Assembly (NCBI GenBank): GCA_963588905.1
Contig: CAVAJF010000019.1
Location: forward strand, 60,842-124,841
Source of the DNA: Butyricicoccus_A sp963588905
Lineage (GTDB): Bacteria; Bacillota; Clostridia; Oscillospirales; Butyricicoccaceae
Length of the DNA: 64,000 nucleotides
Direction of reading: 5' to 3'
Part shown: piece by piece, positions 15,412 to 23,638 of the stretch
Layout of the letters: each line of letters begins with the position of its first letter
Numbering within the stretch: the first letter of the stretch is position 1
The notes under the pieces: model-generated
The model's database searches: none
The model's input: only the letters and a program-made list of their open reading frames with translations
What the model was told of the DNA's origin: nothing
Translations under genes and position numbers: made by a program

Positions 15412-16242
15412 ATGCAAATCATCACACAAAATAACAATCTGATTGTCACAAGCACCATTCCATTTTCTGCCCATCAGACCTTCACCTGCGGCCAATGCTT
15501 TCGCTGGAAAGAACAGCCGGACGGCAGCTATCTTGGCATCGTCCGCGGCGTACCCGCTCGCGTTGCCGATTCCCATGGTGCGCTGGTTCTTTCCTCTGAT
15601 ATGCAGCAGTATGAACAGCTCTGGCGCGCGTATTTTGACTGCGACACAGATTATGCCGCGATCTGCGACAGCTTTGCCGTCGATGCGTTTACCTCTGCCG
15701 CCGCAGCGTTTGGACGCGGCATCCGCATCCTGCGACAAGACCCTTGGGAAGCGCTGTGCACGTTTATCCTCTCTCAATGCAACAACATTCCGCGTATCAC
15801 CGGTATTGTTGACCGATTGTGCACGCTGCTGGGCAAACCGATCGTATTCGAGGAGCAGACGCTGTACACGTTTCCGACACCCGAACAGCTGGCTGTTTGT
15901 ACGAACGAAGATTTGGCACCTCTGCGGGCAGGCTACCGCACGCCATATCTGATTTCCGCCGCACAGGCTGTGTGCTCCGGCACGATTGATTTTTCTGCGC
16001 TGGAACAGCTGGATACCGACAGCGCGCGGCGCGAAATCATGCAGCTTCGCGGTGTGGGAAGAAAGGTTGCGGATTGCTTTTTGCTGTTTGGTCTGCACAA
16101 GCTGGACGCCTTTCCGGTGGACACTTGGATGAAAAAAGCCGCCGCATATTACAGCGGCGACATGAAGCAATTCATCAACAGCCCGTATGCGGGCGTGTAT
16201 CAGCAATATTTCTTTTTTTATACCCGAGAGCATTATCAGTAA
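15412..16242 (+). CDS. ogg: 8-oxoguanine DNA glycosylase / AP lyase (OGG1 type)
   Basis: A 276-residue protein with an OGG N-terminal domain (FTCGQCFRWKEQPDGSYLGIVRG) and a helix-hairpin-helix GPD domain ending LRGVGRKVADCFLLFGLHKLDAFPVDTWM. Lys218 in the hairpin and Asp237 in PVDTW match the catalytic Lys and Asp of OGG1-type enzymes. It removes 8-oxoguanine from DNA and cleaves the abasic site. The gene abuts, stop to stop with no gap, the convergent HD-protein gene. An AGGAGG site precedes the start. Confidence 0.92.
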   Translation: MQIITQNNNLIVTSTIPFSAHQTFTCGQCFRWKEQPDGSYLGIVRGVPARVADSHGALVLSSDMQQYEQLWRAYFDCDTDYAAICDSFAVDAFTSAAAAFGRGIRILRQDPWEALCTFILSQCNNIPRITGIVDRLCTLLGKPIVFEEQTLYTFPTPEQLAVCTNEDLAPLRAGYRTPYLISAAQAVCSGTIDFSALEQLDTDSARREIMQLRGVGRKVADCFLLFGLHKLDAFPVDTWMKKAAAYYSGDMKQFINSPYAGVYQQYFFFYTREHYQ

Positions 16243-16824
16243 TCAGTCATCTTCGTTTCGACTCTCGCACAGATACGTTGCTTCGAGGTCGGACAAATGT
16301 ACTTTGACTGCCAGCGGATACTGCTCATATGCATGAGCAATGGCGAACGAGCCAGCCTTTGCCGTGTCATCAAATCCACCCATATGCCAGCGAATGGCAA
16401 CTGCTTCCTCATTTTTCAGGCGCATAAATCGCTCGATGAGAAAGACAGACTTTTCGCCATGACCATACGGAAACCGGTCATTGATGGTATAATATGGAAC
16501 CTTTTCCCACTGACCGTCCTCATTTTTTCGATTGCGATACGAGACCTCATAAAATCCCGCCTTGCAGATGTCATGCAGCAGCGTGCAAATCGCTACGCTC
16601 TCCGGATCATCCTCTCCCTCTACAAAGTGCTTTTTCATAAAGACCTTATAGACATTCAGGCTGTGCTCGACAAGACCGCCCTCATACGCCGAGTGAAACC
16701 GCGTCGATGCCGGTGCCGTAAAGAAATCCGAGCTGAGCAGCCATTCCAGCAGACGATCTGCACCGCGCCGCTTGATGTGCTGTGTATATTGATCGACAAA
16801 AATCTGTTTATAATCCAAACTCAT
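16243..16824 (-). CDS. HD-domain phosphohydrolase
   Basis: A 193-residue protein with the HD motif set: GGLVEHSLNVYKVF, then CTLLHDICKAGFYE (His-Asp pair), YGHGEKSVFLIERF, AIRWHMGG, and a last Asp in VHLSDLEATY. Stand-alone HD proteins of this size are metal-dependent nucleotidases or phosphodiesterases. The first codon overlaps the stop of the CCA-enzyme gene (ATGA), which suggests coupled translation and perhaps an RNA or nucleotide-related role. The substrate cannot be read from sequence. Confidence 0.87.
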   Translation of the reverse strand: MSLDYKQIFVDQYTQHIKRRGADRLLEWLLSSDFFTAPASTRFHSAYEGGLVEHSLNVYKVFMKKHFVEGEDDPESVAICTLLHDICKAGFYEVSYRNRKNEDGQWEKVPYYTINDRFPYGHGEKSVFLIERFMRLKNEEAVAIRWHMGGFDDTAKAGSFAIAHAYEQYPLAVKVHLSDLEATYLCESRNEDD

Positions 16825-18374
16825 ATTACCACCTCAAATCCCGCCGCTGACAGGGCATTCTGTACCTGTTCCAGCGGTATTTTTTGTCCATATAATACAA
16901 TCTGTCCACTGTCCAAGACAATATCTACCTTTTGCACCTGCGGAATGCGTTCCATGCGGCGGCGCACTTCGCGCGCACAGCATCCTGCACTCATGCCGCT
17001 GACCGTCAGTTCGATTCGGTCCTGATGTGCTCTCAGTTCATCAAAAATAGCTCTGAGCCGGTCACGGGTGTTATTTTCCGGTTCGTCTAAGACACGATTG
17101 AGCATTTCAGACAGGAAAAATCGAATTTCTCGACCGGAAACGCCCCACTGCTGCAAGTCATGTCCATTGACCGCCAAGTCCCGCCGCGTCAGGCAATTGT
17201 CCTGTTGCAGTGTTTCTTCCAGCAATTGTTCGGTTTGCAGCAGCTCGGTCTGATTGCGCGGTGTTGTTCCCTGTCCAATGCAATCCGCTTTTTTAATTGC
17301 CAACAGCTGCCGAAAAACCTGCTCGCCGTGCACCGCCAATTTGCGCCGGACACTGCGAGGCGTTTGTCCCAACGGCGTATCGTGATGCCGCACCAAGTAC
17401 AGCAGCTGCTGTTCCATCTGTGCAGACAACCGCAAATGCTGAACAATTTGCCCGGCAACGACATACGACTGCGCCGGATGTCCATAAAAATGGCCGATTC
17501 CCTGTGCATCTACCGTAAATGTCTTTGGTTTGCCGCAGTCATGAAATAGCATCGCCAACCGCAGCAGCGGCTCCGGCCGAATCGCTTCCATGGCACGGAC
17601 AGAGTGCTCCCATATATCATATTTATGATGCGGGTTGCGCTGGTTAAACCCAATCATCGGCGTGAGTTCCGGTAAAATTTCCGTCAAAATATCCGCAAAC
17701 TCCATGCACACAGCACCGGCATACGCGCCGCAGACCAATTGCAGCAGCTCCGCCGTAATTCGTTCCGCAGAGACATGTATCAAGCGTTGTCTGTTATCGT
17801 GCAGGGCTTGTGCGGTGTGCGGTTCTACCGTATATCCTCTTGTCGCAGCAAATCGCAATGCCCGCAGAATCCGCAGGGCATCCTCCTGAAACCGCGTTTC
17901 CGCATCGCCGACACAGCGAATACATTTGTGTTTCAAATCCTCTTTTCCGCCAAACGGATCGCACAATCCGCGCCGAGGACTCCACGCCATCGCATTGACC
18001 GTGAAATCCCTCCGGGCAAGATCCTGTGTAATATCCGTCACAAACGCCACAGCATCCGGCCTGCGCCCGTCAGAATAGGCACCTTCTGTGCGGAATGTCG
18101 TGATTTCTATTGGTTCTCCGTCCAATACAATGGTCACGGTTCCATGCTTCAGACCGGTCTCAATCACCTGCAGATCGGAAAAAATCTGTTCCGTTTGCTC
18201 CGGTTTGGCTGCCGTACACAAATCATAGTCATGCGGCTTTCCGCCTGCCAGCCAGTCGCGCACTGCGCCGCCGACAATATAGCAGGCAAATCCCGCCTGT
18301 TCCAGCCGTTCCATGACCATGCCGATTTGCTTCGGCACAGAAAAATCCGTCGTGTTAATGGCGCCGCAGACCAT
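16821..18374 (-). CDS. cca: CCA tRNA nucleotidyltransferase with C-terminal HMA-like domain
   Basis: A 517-residue protein. The polymerase head has CYIVGGAVRDWLAGGKPHDYDL (about 32-53) and the RRDFTVNAMAW and RILRALRFAAT motifs; an HD domain follows (IWEHSVRAM, LFHDCGKPKTF, LVRHHD). This class adds or repairs the 3' CCA of tRNA and may remove 2',3'-cyclic phosphate. Residues about 450-517 are extra: IELTVSGMSAGCC, a helix, two strands, a helix and a strand, the beta-alpha-beta-beta-alpha-beta order of heavy-metal-associated domains. The usual GMTCxxC is changed to GMSAGCC. The start overlaps the end of the DUF896 gene by 20 bases and has a GGAAG site. Confidence 0.93.
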   Translation of the reverse strand: MVCGAINTTDFSVPKQIGMVMERLEQAGFACYIVGGAVRDWLAGGKPHDYDLCTAAKPEQTEQIFSDLQVIETGLKHGTVTIVLDGEPIEITTFRTEGAYSDGRRPDAVAFVTDITQDLARRDFTVNAMAWSPRRGLCDPFGGKEDLKHKCIRCVGDAETRFQEDALRILRALRFAATRGYTVEPHTAQALHDNRQRLIHVSAERITAELLQLVCGAYAGAVCMEFADILTEILPELTPMIGFNQRNPHHKYDIWEHSVRAMEAIRPEPLLRLAMLFHDCGKPKTFTVDAQGIGHFYGHPAQSYVVAGQIVQHLRLSAQMEQQLLYLVRHHDTPLGQTPRSVRRKLAVHGEQVFRQLLAIKKADCIGQGTTPRNQTELLQTEQLLEETLQQDNCLTRRDLAVNGHDLQQWGVSGREIRFFLSEMLNRVLDEPENNTRDRLRAIFDELRAHQDRIELTVSGMSAGCCAREVRRRMERIPQVQKVDIVLDSGQIVLYGQKIPLEQVQNALSAAGFEVVI

Positions 18375-18579
18375 TGTACGGCTTCCGTTGCAGCGGGTGC
18401 TTGGTGCCGTCCGGTTCTACAATTGTCGTGTTGTCCAGCTGTGCCTTGAGATTGGCACGATACTCGGCAATATATTCGTCGCGCAGCTGCTTCTGCTCGA
18501 CCTTTTCCGCATCGGTCAAGCCCTCTGCCTTTGCCTTCTTCGCCAGCGCATTGATGCGCGCAATTTTCTCTTTTTCCAT
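18355..18579 (-). CDS. DUF896 family protein (YnzC type)
   Basis: A 74-residue protein matching the DUF896 family: MEKEKIARINALAKKAKAEGLTDAEKVEQKQLRDEYI..., with a helical hairpin and a basic C-terminal tail (HPLQRKPYNGLRRH). Members are small cytoplasmic proteins, some SOS-induced in Bacillus, of uncertain molecular role. A GGAGG site precedes the start. It leads the leftward cca-HD operon. Confidence 0.9.
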   Translation of the reverse strand: MEKEKIARINALAKKAKAEGLTDAEKVEQKQLRDEYIAEYRANLKAQLDNTTIVEPDGTKHPLQRKPYNGLRRH

Positions 18580-18776
18580 CGTTCTGCCTCCATCTATTCC
18601 AAATTCCTTTATCTTTTTATTATACTAACTTCGCGCAGGTGTGGCAAGTGCAAGTATCTCTTCATTTTTTGTATCAATGAAATCTTAAGGTTTCTTTATA
18701 TTTAAATGATTGCAGTCTGCCTTCGATTGTGCTATCATGCAATTAAAATTTTATAACACATGTATCAGGTATCCAT

Positions 18777-19415
18777 ATGAATTACTTAACTTTCGATCCA
18801 AATATTCAGAACGCATTCATATCAATGGGCATATCAAATATCTGCTGTAATCGTACAGATTATTCTATCTTTCAACTAAAAGACAGAGCGGATAACTTTC
18901 TATCTCTTCTTGAATTTTCTCCATGTTCTGACTCCGTTGACATGAAAAACAACTTCTATCATACTCCTTTAACCATTCTATATAGTTATTGTCCTTTAGA
19001 AATATGTGGATTGTACGCAACGATATTCCATCTGAAAGACTACAATCTTCCTATATATATTACATCACCCGACAAAAAATTGAATGCGAATTTCATTAGT
19101 TACAGTGATTATCCTCCTAACGAAATTCTCTCTCAATTATCTAATAAAAAACAATTATCCAACGCTAGAAAACGAGACATATGCGATACTTGGAGACAGT
19201 TATTAGAAGAAAATAGGAATTTACGACTCTGGAAATCAAATACTCTTGTCAGTGCACCTGATGACTATTTCGATTCAGATATTCAAAACGTCCTGCAATT
19301 CAAAGCAAATTCTGATATGCTATTGTCTATCCAATCACGACTACGCAGTAAATACCATATCAGTCTAAATTCTCAATACATAGAATGGAGACTGATGAAA
19401 ATCGGCATTCTATAA
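18777..19415 (+). CDS. DUF1835/DUF3658-like protein, AT-rich
   Basis: A 212-residue protein. The middle segment SYCPLEICGLYATIFHL resembles the DUF1835 signature, and the last 75 residues (WRQLLEENRNLRLWKSNTLVSAPDDYFDSDI...YIEWRLMKIGIL) resemble DUF3658. Family members often sit near mobile or signalling genes, but no function is established. The coding sequence is far more AT-rich than both neighbours and its codon use differs (many AAT, TTT, ATA), which suggests acquisition. It has no obvious partner gene. A good terminator follows. Confidence 0.65.
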   Translation: MNYLTFDPNIQNAFISMGISNICCNRTDYSIFQLKDRADNFLSLLEFSPCSDSVDMKNNFYHTPLTILYSYCPLEICGLYATIFHLKDYNLPIYITSPDKKLNANFISYSDYPPNEILSQLSNKKQLSNARKRDICDTWRQLLEENRNLRLWKSNTLVSAPDDYFDSDIQNVLQFKANSDMLLSIQSRLRSKYHISLNSQYIEWRLMKIGIL

Positions 19416-19423
19416 CTCTTATC

Positions 19424-19466
19424 AGCCAACTAAGAATTTGATTTCTTCGTTGGCTTTTATCTTTTT
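19424..19466 (+). terminator. Intrinsic terminator after the DUF3658-like gene
   Basis: Outer stem GCCAAC / GTTGGC and inner stem AAGAA / TTCTT, followed by TTTTATCTTTTT. Confidence 0.75.
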
Positions 19467-19474
19467 CAGACTGC

Positions 19475-19503
19475 TTGACAGTAATTCCCTTATATGGTAC
19501 GGT
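19475..19503 (+). promoter_or_regulatory. Putative promoter of metY
   Basis: TTGACA (19475-19480) with a 17-bp spacer to TACGGT (19498-19503). The -10 element is weak. No SAM riboswitch or T-box is visible in the 148-base gap. Confidence 0.45.
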
Positions 19504-19563
19504 ATTAGTATATTTTGTTGAAAACGCTTAAGTTTTTCCCACTAGAAAGGTAGGTTTTGTATA

Positions 19564-20838
19564 ATGAGACCAGAAACTATGTGTATTCAAGCAGGTTACG
19601 AGCCGAAAAACGGCAGCCCGCGTGCCCTGCCAATTTACCAATCCACGACGTTCACCTTCGACTCCACAGAGCATGTCGGTGCGCTGTTCGACCTGACCGC
19701 AGGCGATGCGTTCTACACCCGTCTGGGCAATCCGACCATTGACTGTGTAGAAAAGAAAATTGCCGCGCTGGAAGGCGGCGTCGGCGCGCTGTGCACGAGC
19801 TCCGGACAGGCGGCTTCTATGCTCTCTGTCATGAACATCGCAAATGCTGGCGATCACATCATTGTGGCATCCGCTGTTTATGGTGGCACATTCAATCTGT
19901 TCGGCGTGACTCTCAAGAAATTCGGTGTCGATGTGACCTTTGTCGACGGCGATGCGCCGCTGGAGCAATTGCAGAAGGAAATTCGTCCGAACACCAAGGC
20001 TGTTTTCGGTGAGACCATCGCCAATCCGGCACTGCACGTGCTCGACATCGAAAAGTTCGCCGCTCTGGCACACAACAATGGTATTCCGCTCATCGTAGAC
20101 AACACGTTTGCCACGCCAATCCTGTGCCGTCCGTTTGATTTCGGTGCAGATATTATCGTACATTCCACGACGAAATACATGGACGGTCATGCCGTGCAGA
20201 TGGGCGGCGTCATTGTAGACAGCGGCAAATTCGATTGGGGCGCTTCCGGCAAGTTCCCGGGACTGACAGAGCCAGACGAGTCGTATCATGGTCTGCGCTA
20301 CACAGAATCCTTCGGTGCTGCCGCTTACATCACCAAGGCGCGTGTACAGCTTATGCGCGACATGGGCACCTGTCAGACACCGATGGGCGCATTTTTGCTC
20401 GATCTCGGCTTACAGACCCTGCCGCTCCGCATTCGCCAGCACAGCAAAAACGCACTGGAAGTCGCGCAGTTCTTGGAGCAGCAGCCGGATGTGGAATTCA
20501 TCAACTATCCGAATCTGCCGTCTGACAAGTACCATGCACTGGCGCAGAAATATCTGCCGGAGGGCACTGCCGGTGTCATCTCGTTCTCCATCAAGGGCGG
20601 TCGTGCCCGCGCGGCGAAATTTATCGACAGCCTGAAGATGATTTCGCTGGAGGTTCATGTCGCAGACATTCACAGCTGCATCCTGCATCCGGCAACGGCA
20701 ACGCATCGCCAGCTCAGTGATGAGCAGCTGGTTGCCTGCGGCATCACGCCGGGTCTTGTGCGTCTGTCTGTCGGTCTGGAGCATGTCGATGACATTCTCG
20801 ATGATCTCAAGCAGGCATTTGCCGCTATCGCACAATAA
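19564..20838 (+). CDS. metY: O-acetylhomoserine sulfhydrylase
   Basis: A 424-residue PLP enzyme of the Cys/Met metabolism family. Visible motifs are RLGNPTIDCVEKKIAALEGG, SSGQAASMLSVMN, VVDNTFATPILCRPFDFGADIIVHSTTKYMDGH (the PLP lysine is in STTKY) and a C-terminal HPATATHRQLSDEQ / LVRLSVGLEHVDDILDDL. The SGQAA sequence and the length favour O-acetylhomoserine aminocarboxypropyltransferase over cystathionine synthase. It makes homocysteine (or methionine with methanethiol) from O-acetylhomoserine. It is a single gene between two terminators. Confidence 0.93.
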   Translation: MRPETMCIQAGYEPKNGSPRALPIYQSTTFTFDSTEHVGALFDLTAGDAFYTRLGNPTIDCVEKKIAALEGGVGALCTSSGQAASMLSVMNIANAGDHIIVASAVYGGTFNLFGVTLKKFGVDVTFVDGDAPLEQLQKEIRPNTKAVFGETIANPALHVLDIEKFAALAHNNGIPLIVDNTFATPILCRPFDFGADIIVHSTTKYMDGHAVQMGGVIVDSGKFDWGASGKFPGLTEPDESYHGLRYTESFGAAAYITKARVQLMRDMGTCQTPMGAFLLDLGLQTLPLRIRQHSKNALEVAQFLEQQPDVEFINYPNLPSDKYHALAQKYLPEGTAGVISFSIKGGRARAAKFIDSLKMISLEVHVADIHSCILHPATATHRQLSDEQLVACGITPGLVRLSVGLEHVDDILDDLKQAFAAIAQ

Positions 20839-20850
20839 AACAGCATAAGA

Positions 20851-20886
20851 AAATGCCATCCGAGAAAATCGGATGGCATTTTTTAT
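20851..20886. terminator. Bidirectional intrinsic terminator
   Basis: Perfect 13-bp stem AAATGCCATCCGA / TCGGATGGCATTT, loop GAAAA, then a T run. It lies between the convergent metY and SLH genes. Confidence 0.9.
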
Positions 20887-20912
20887 ACCCTTGTGACGTA
20901 TTCTGTCATCAA

Positions 20913-21599
20913 TCAGCCGGTAAGACCCAGATACTGAGACAGCATACGGGCTGCCTGTGCACGAGTAGCTACGCCCTTCGGCTGCAGATACGGAACGCCG
21001 TTTACTGGAATACCATTGATGATATTGCGAGCATGGCACCAAATCACTGCATTCTTTGCCCAAGCGGAAACATCCTTAAAGTCTGGATGAATCGGCACAA
21101 TCTCATTTACAATAGACGGGGCACCAGAAGCCTGATACAGAATGGTTGCAAACTCTTCACGAGTTACATCTTTGTTCGGACGGAAAGTGCCGTCTTCATA
21201 GCCGCCGATAACACCTCTCTGTGTTGCCCACTGTACAGCGTCATAGTACCAAGCATTCTTGTCTGTTACATCCTTGAATGCCGGTGCTGCGTTCTTGTTA
21301 TACGACTTGTTGCTGGAACGATTGTACATGGTCTGTACTACCATTGCGCGGTTGAAACCGATTTCTGGTGCAAACTTGTCTGGAGCAACGCCAAACATGA
21401 CATCGTTGTTATATACGTACTGCACACTCGGTGTATACCAAGCTTTTGCCGGAACATCCGTAAATACCTTAGATACCGCTGGCTTCAAAGATGCTTCCTC
21501 AGACTTAGATACCTCTGTTGTATCTGCTGCAAATGCAGCAACGGACAGCATTGCTGTCATGCATCCTGCCAGCAACAGACTTACCAATCTCTTTTTCAT
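20913..21599 (-). CDS. Exported protein with three S-layer-homology domains
   Basis: A 228-residue protein: signal peptide (residues 1-25, MKKRLVSLLLAG...AFAAD) and three SLH repeats (about 44-97, 103-162 and 168-228; for example FKDVTDKNAWYYDAVQWATQRGVIGGYEDGTFRPNKDVTREEF). SLH triplets bind pyruvylated wall polymers. There is no other domain, so it may act as a spacer, a competitor or a small surface protein. The start at 21599 is chosen because the GAGAGGAG site lies eight bases upstream; a GTG nine bases earlier overlaps that site. Confidence 0.92.
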   Translation of the reverse strand: MKKRLVSLLLAGCMTAMLSVAAFAADTTEVSKSEEASLKPAVSKVFTDVPAKAWYTPSVQYVYNNDVMFGVAPDKFAPEIGFNRAMVVQTMYNRSSNKSYNKNAAPAFKDVTDKNAWYYDAVQWATQRGVIGGYEDGTFRPNKDVTREEFATILYQASGAPSIVNEIVPIHPDFKDVSAWAKNAVIWCHARNIINGIPVNGVPYLQPKGVATRAQAARMLSQYLGLTG

Positions 21600-21649
21600 A
21601 AGAGCCACTCCTCTCAGCGTTTGGACAACGCTTATAATAAGTTATTTAT

Positions 21650-21678
21650 ATTATATAAAACTTAATCGTGTTTGTCAA
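21650..21678 (-). promoter_or_regulatory. Strong promoter of the SLH gene
   Basis: On the minus strand, TTGACA (21678-21673), a 17-bp spacer and TATAAT (21655-21650): a perfect consensus pair. A small AGCGTT/AACGCT hairpin follows in the leader. Confidence 0.85.
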
Positions 21679-21719
21679 TTGATATGCCAAATTCTGGCTA
21701 TCTTTTTATGCATCATGCG

Positions 21720-22511
21720 TCATGGAATATCAAAGAAGGCTTTGCCGTTCGCTGTCGTAATTTCTTCGACCTCCTGCACGGAAATCCCCTTAAAATTCGC
21801 AATTTGCTCTGCAACGCGATGGACAAACAGCGAGCTGTTGCGAATGCGGCCTTCTGCGAGCCGCTCCGGCTCCGGTGTCAGATACGGGCTGTCAGTCTCG
21901 ATCATGATACGATCCATCGGGATTCCCTCGATGACGCGGCGCGCCTTTTTGGCTCTGCCGTAGGTAATCACGCCGGTAAACGACAAATTCCATCCCAACT
22001 TGAGAATCTCCTTCGCCATTTCCAGACTGCCGGAATAGCAGTGGTAGACACCCTTGAGGTCTGCATAGTCCTTCACGATCTCAAAGCAGTCCTCATGGGC
22101 ATCTCGGTCATGAATAATGACCGGCAATTGCAGCTCTCGCGCCAGCTCCAATTGCTTGCGCAGCAGAAGCTTCTGCTGTTCGCGCGGTGGAGTGGTCTCC
22201 GGCGAACGCTTCTCCCAATAATAATCCAAGCCAATCTCTCCGATTGCCTTGACCTTTGGCTCTGCCGCCAGCGCGCGAATGGTGTCAATGTCTGCATCCG
22301 TGACGCCAACGCTGTACTCCGGATGAATGCCAACAGCGGCATACATAAAGTCATGGGTATGTGCCAGCTGTACCGCAGTTTTCGATGTCTCCACATCACA
22401 GCCCGGATTGAGAATCAGTCCGACGTTATGCTCCTGCATCGACGCGAGCAATTGCTCCCGATCCGCGTCAAACCAGCTGTCATCATAATGTGCATGGGTG
22501 TCAAACAGCAT
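21720..22511 (-). CDS. tatD: TatD-family metal-dependent deoxyribonuclease
   Basis: A 263-residue TIM-barrel amidohydrolase-like nuclease. Metal-binding motifs are MLFDTHAHYD at the start, AIGEIGLDYYW, PVIIHDRDAHED, YHCYSGS and MIETDSPYLTPEP. TatD enzymes are 3'-to-5' DNA exonucleases and are implicated in repair and DNA turnover. It is the last gene of the MerR-YbjQ-TatD leftward operon, 15 bases after ybjQ. Confidence 0.94.
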   Translation of the reverse strand: MLFDTHAHYDDSWFDADREQLLASMQEHNVGLILNPGCDVETSKTAVQLAHTHDFMYAAVGIHPEYSVGVTDADIDTIRALAAEPKVKAIGEIGLDYYWEKRSPETTPPREQQKLLLRKQLELARELQLPVIIHDRDAHEDCFEIVKDYADLKGVYHCYSGSLEMAKEILKLGWNLSFTGVITYGRAKKARRVIEGIPMDRIMIETDSPYLTPEPERLAEGRIRNSSLFVHRVAEQIANFKGISVQEVEEITTANGKAFFDIP

Positions 22512-22526
22512 ATCTGTTTTCCTTTC

Positions 22527-22844
22527 TTATTTGTTCAGGATACGCACCGCTGTTCCATAGGCAATGACCTCCGCAGCGCCCGCCATGACCTGTGACGAGC
22601 CATACCGCACACCGATGATGGCATCCGCGCCCAGCGCCTTTGCTTCATCCACCATGCGTTTCACGGCAATCTGCCGCGCTTCTTCCAGCATCTGCGTGTA
22701 GCCAACGATTTCTCCGCCGACCAGTGTTTTCATGCCCGCCATAAAGTCTTTTCCGACATTTTTGGTCTGAACGATGGTTCCCTTTACCATTCCCAATGCT
22801 TCAATCTCGGCATTCGGAATATACTCAATACTTAGCAGCTTCAT
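22527..22844 (-). CDS. YbjQ/DUF74-family protein
   Basis: A 105-residue protein of the UPF0145 (YbjQ) family, with GTIVQTKNVGKDFMAGMKTLVGGEIVGYTQMLEEARQIAVKRMVDEAKALGADAIIGVRYGSSQVMAGAAEVIAYGTAV. The family forms pentamers and is sometimes annotated as heavy-metal-binding, without a firm function. Its start overlaps the last 20 bases of the MerR gene, so translation is coupled, and it is likely to be a target of that regulator. Confidence 0.9.
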   Translation of the reverse strand: MKLLSIEYIPNAEIEALGMVKGTIVQTKNVGKDFMAGMKTLVGGEIVGYTQMLEEARQIAVKRMVDEAKALGADAIIGVRYGSSQVMAGAAEVIAYGTAVRILNK

Positions 22845-23466
22845 CTTCTTCTCCTCCTTGAATCTCCTTGAGTCTGCTGCGCAGAGCGATCAGCACACCG
22901 ACAATGATAACGAGCGGAATCCCGACGCCAATCCCCAATACGGGAAGCGGCATTTTTTCTTGGGTGTTTGCCCAGACTACCAGAGCCATCACCGCGAGCA
23001 TCACGCAGATCATAAATACCGCACCAAGCACGGCGCCGTTTCTGCGCTTCTTCTTTACATCCGTCGTGTTGACATCCATAAAGCTGGTCCCCTCCTTTTC
23101 CAGACGCTCCATCCGTTCCAGACAAAGCTCCGCATCCAGAGATTGCAGAGAGGTGTTTTCCCGCATCAGCATCTCACAAAATTTCGCCATCTGATCGAGG
23201 TCACGCTTTTGCCGCTCGTACTGCATCATCTGCCGCGAAAGGCAGGTATCCAGACGAAGCGTTCCGGCAAACAGTGCCCGAATGTCTTCCAGCGGAATCG
23301 ACAGCTTGCGCAGCAGGCGAATCTGCTGCAGTCTGCGGACATCCTCCATATGATACTCGCGGTATCCGTTATCTGCCCGCGCCACCTGCAGCAAACCCTG
23401 TTCCTCATAGAACCGAATGTTTTTGCGGGTGATGCCGACCAGCTCCTCTACCTGCTTGATCTTCAT
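22825..23466 (-). CDS. MerR-family regulator with two C-terminal membrane helices
   Basis: A 213-residue protein. Residues 1-70 form the MerR winged helix (KIKQVEELVGITRKNIRFYEEQGLLQVARADNGYREYHMEDVRRLQQI), followed by a coiled-coil dimer helix with two cysteines (one in RLDTCLSRQM, one in KFCEML) and, after residue 138, two hydrophobic helices (GAVLGAVFMICVMLAVMALVVWA and PVLGIGVGIPLVIIVGVLIAL). This predicts a membrane-tethered DNA-binding protein. It is encoded behind a classical MerR-type promoter and is probably autoregulated. The effector is not evident. Confidence 0.9.
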   Translation of the reverse strand: MKIKQVEELVGITRKNIRFYEEQGLLQVARADNGYREYHMEDVRRLQQIRLLRKLSIPLEDIRALFAGTLRLDTCLSRQMMQYERQKRDLDQMAKFCEMLMRENTSLQSLDAELCLERMERLEKEGTSFMDVNTTDVKKKRRNGAVLGAVFMICVMLAVMALVVWANTQEKMPLPVLGIGVGIPLVIIVGVLIALRSRLKEIQGGEEDEAAKY

Positions 23467-23498
23467 CGGAAATCCTCCCTGTGTTCTCTGTTTTCTTT

Positions 23499-23529
23499 GT
23501 TATACAGCTTCCACAAGGTGGAAGGTCAA
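23499..23529 (-). promoter_or_regulatory. MerR-type promoter with 19-bp spacer and dyad operator
   Basis: On the minus strand, -35 TTGACC (23529-23524), a 19-bp spacer and -10 TATAAC (23504-23499). The spacer holds a perfect dyad, CTTCCAC-CTT-GTGGAAG (23524-23508). Long spacers with a dyad between the boxes are the hallmark of promoters switched by DNA distortion by MerR proteins. It is 33 bases upstream of the MerR gene. Confidence 0.88.
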
Positions 23530-23564
23530 GAGATTTGCGTAAAAAAAGAGAAAAAATTTGAGAT

Positions 23565-23608
23565 ACAGAAGGCTCGAAAATCCCACTGTGGAATCATCGA
23601 GCCTTCCT
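23565..23608 (-). terminator. Stem-loop after metG, possible terminator
   Basis: AAGGCTCGA / TCGAGCCTT (23605-23597 and 23577-23569) closing an inner TTCCAC/GTGGGA-like hairpin. The T run comes only about 15 bases later, so termination strength is uncertain. Confidence 0.5.
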
Positions 23609-23638
23609 GTCATCCTTCCATCAGAAGGAATGTTTTGT

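Noticed and set aside
19416..19563. Possible SAM riboswitch before metY
   Set aside because: No S-box core motifs. The visible hairpin is the terminator of the preceding gene.
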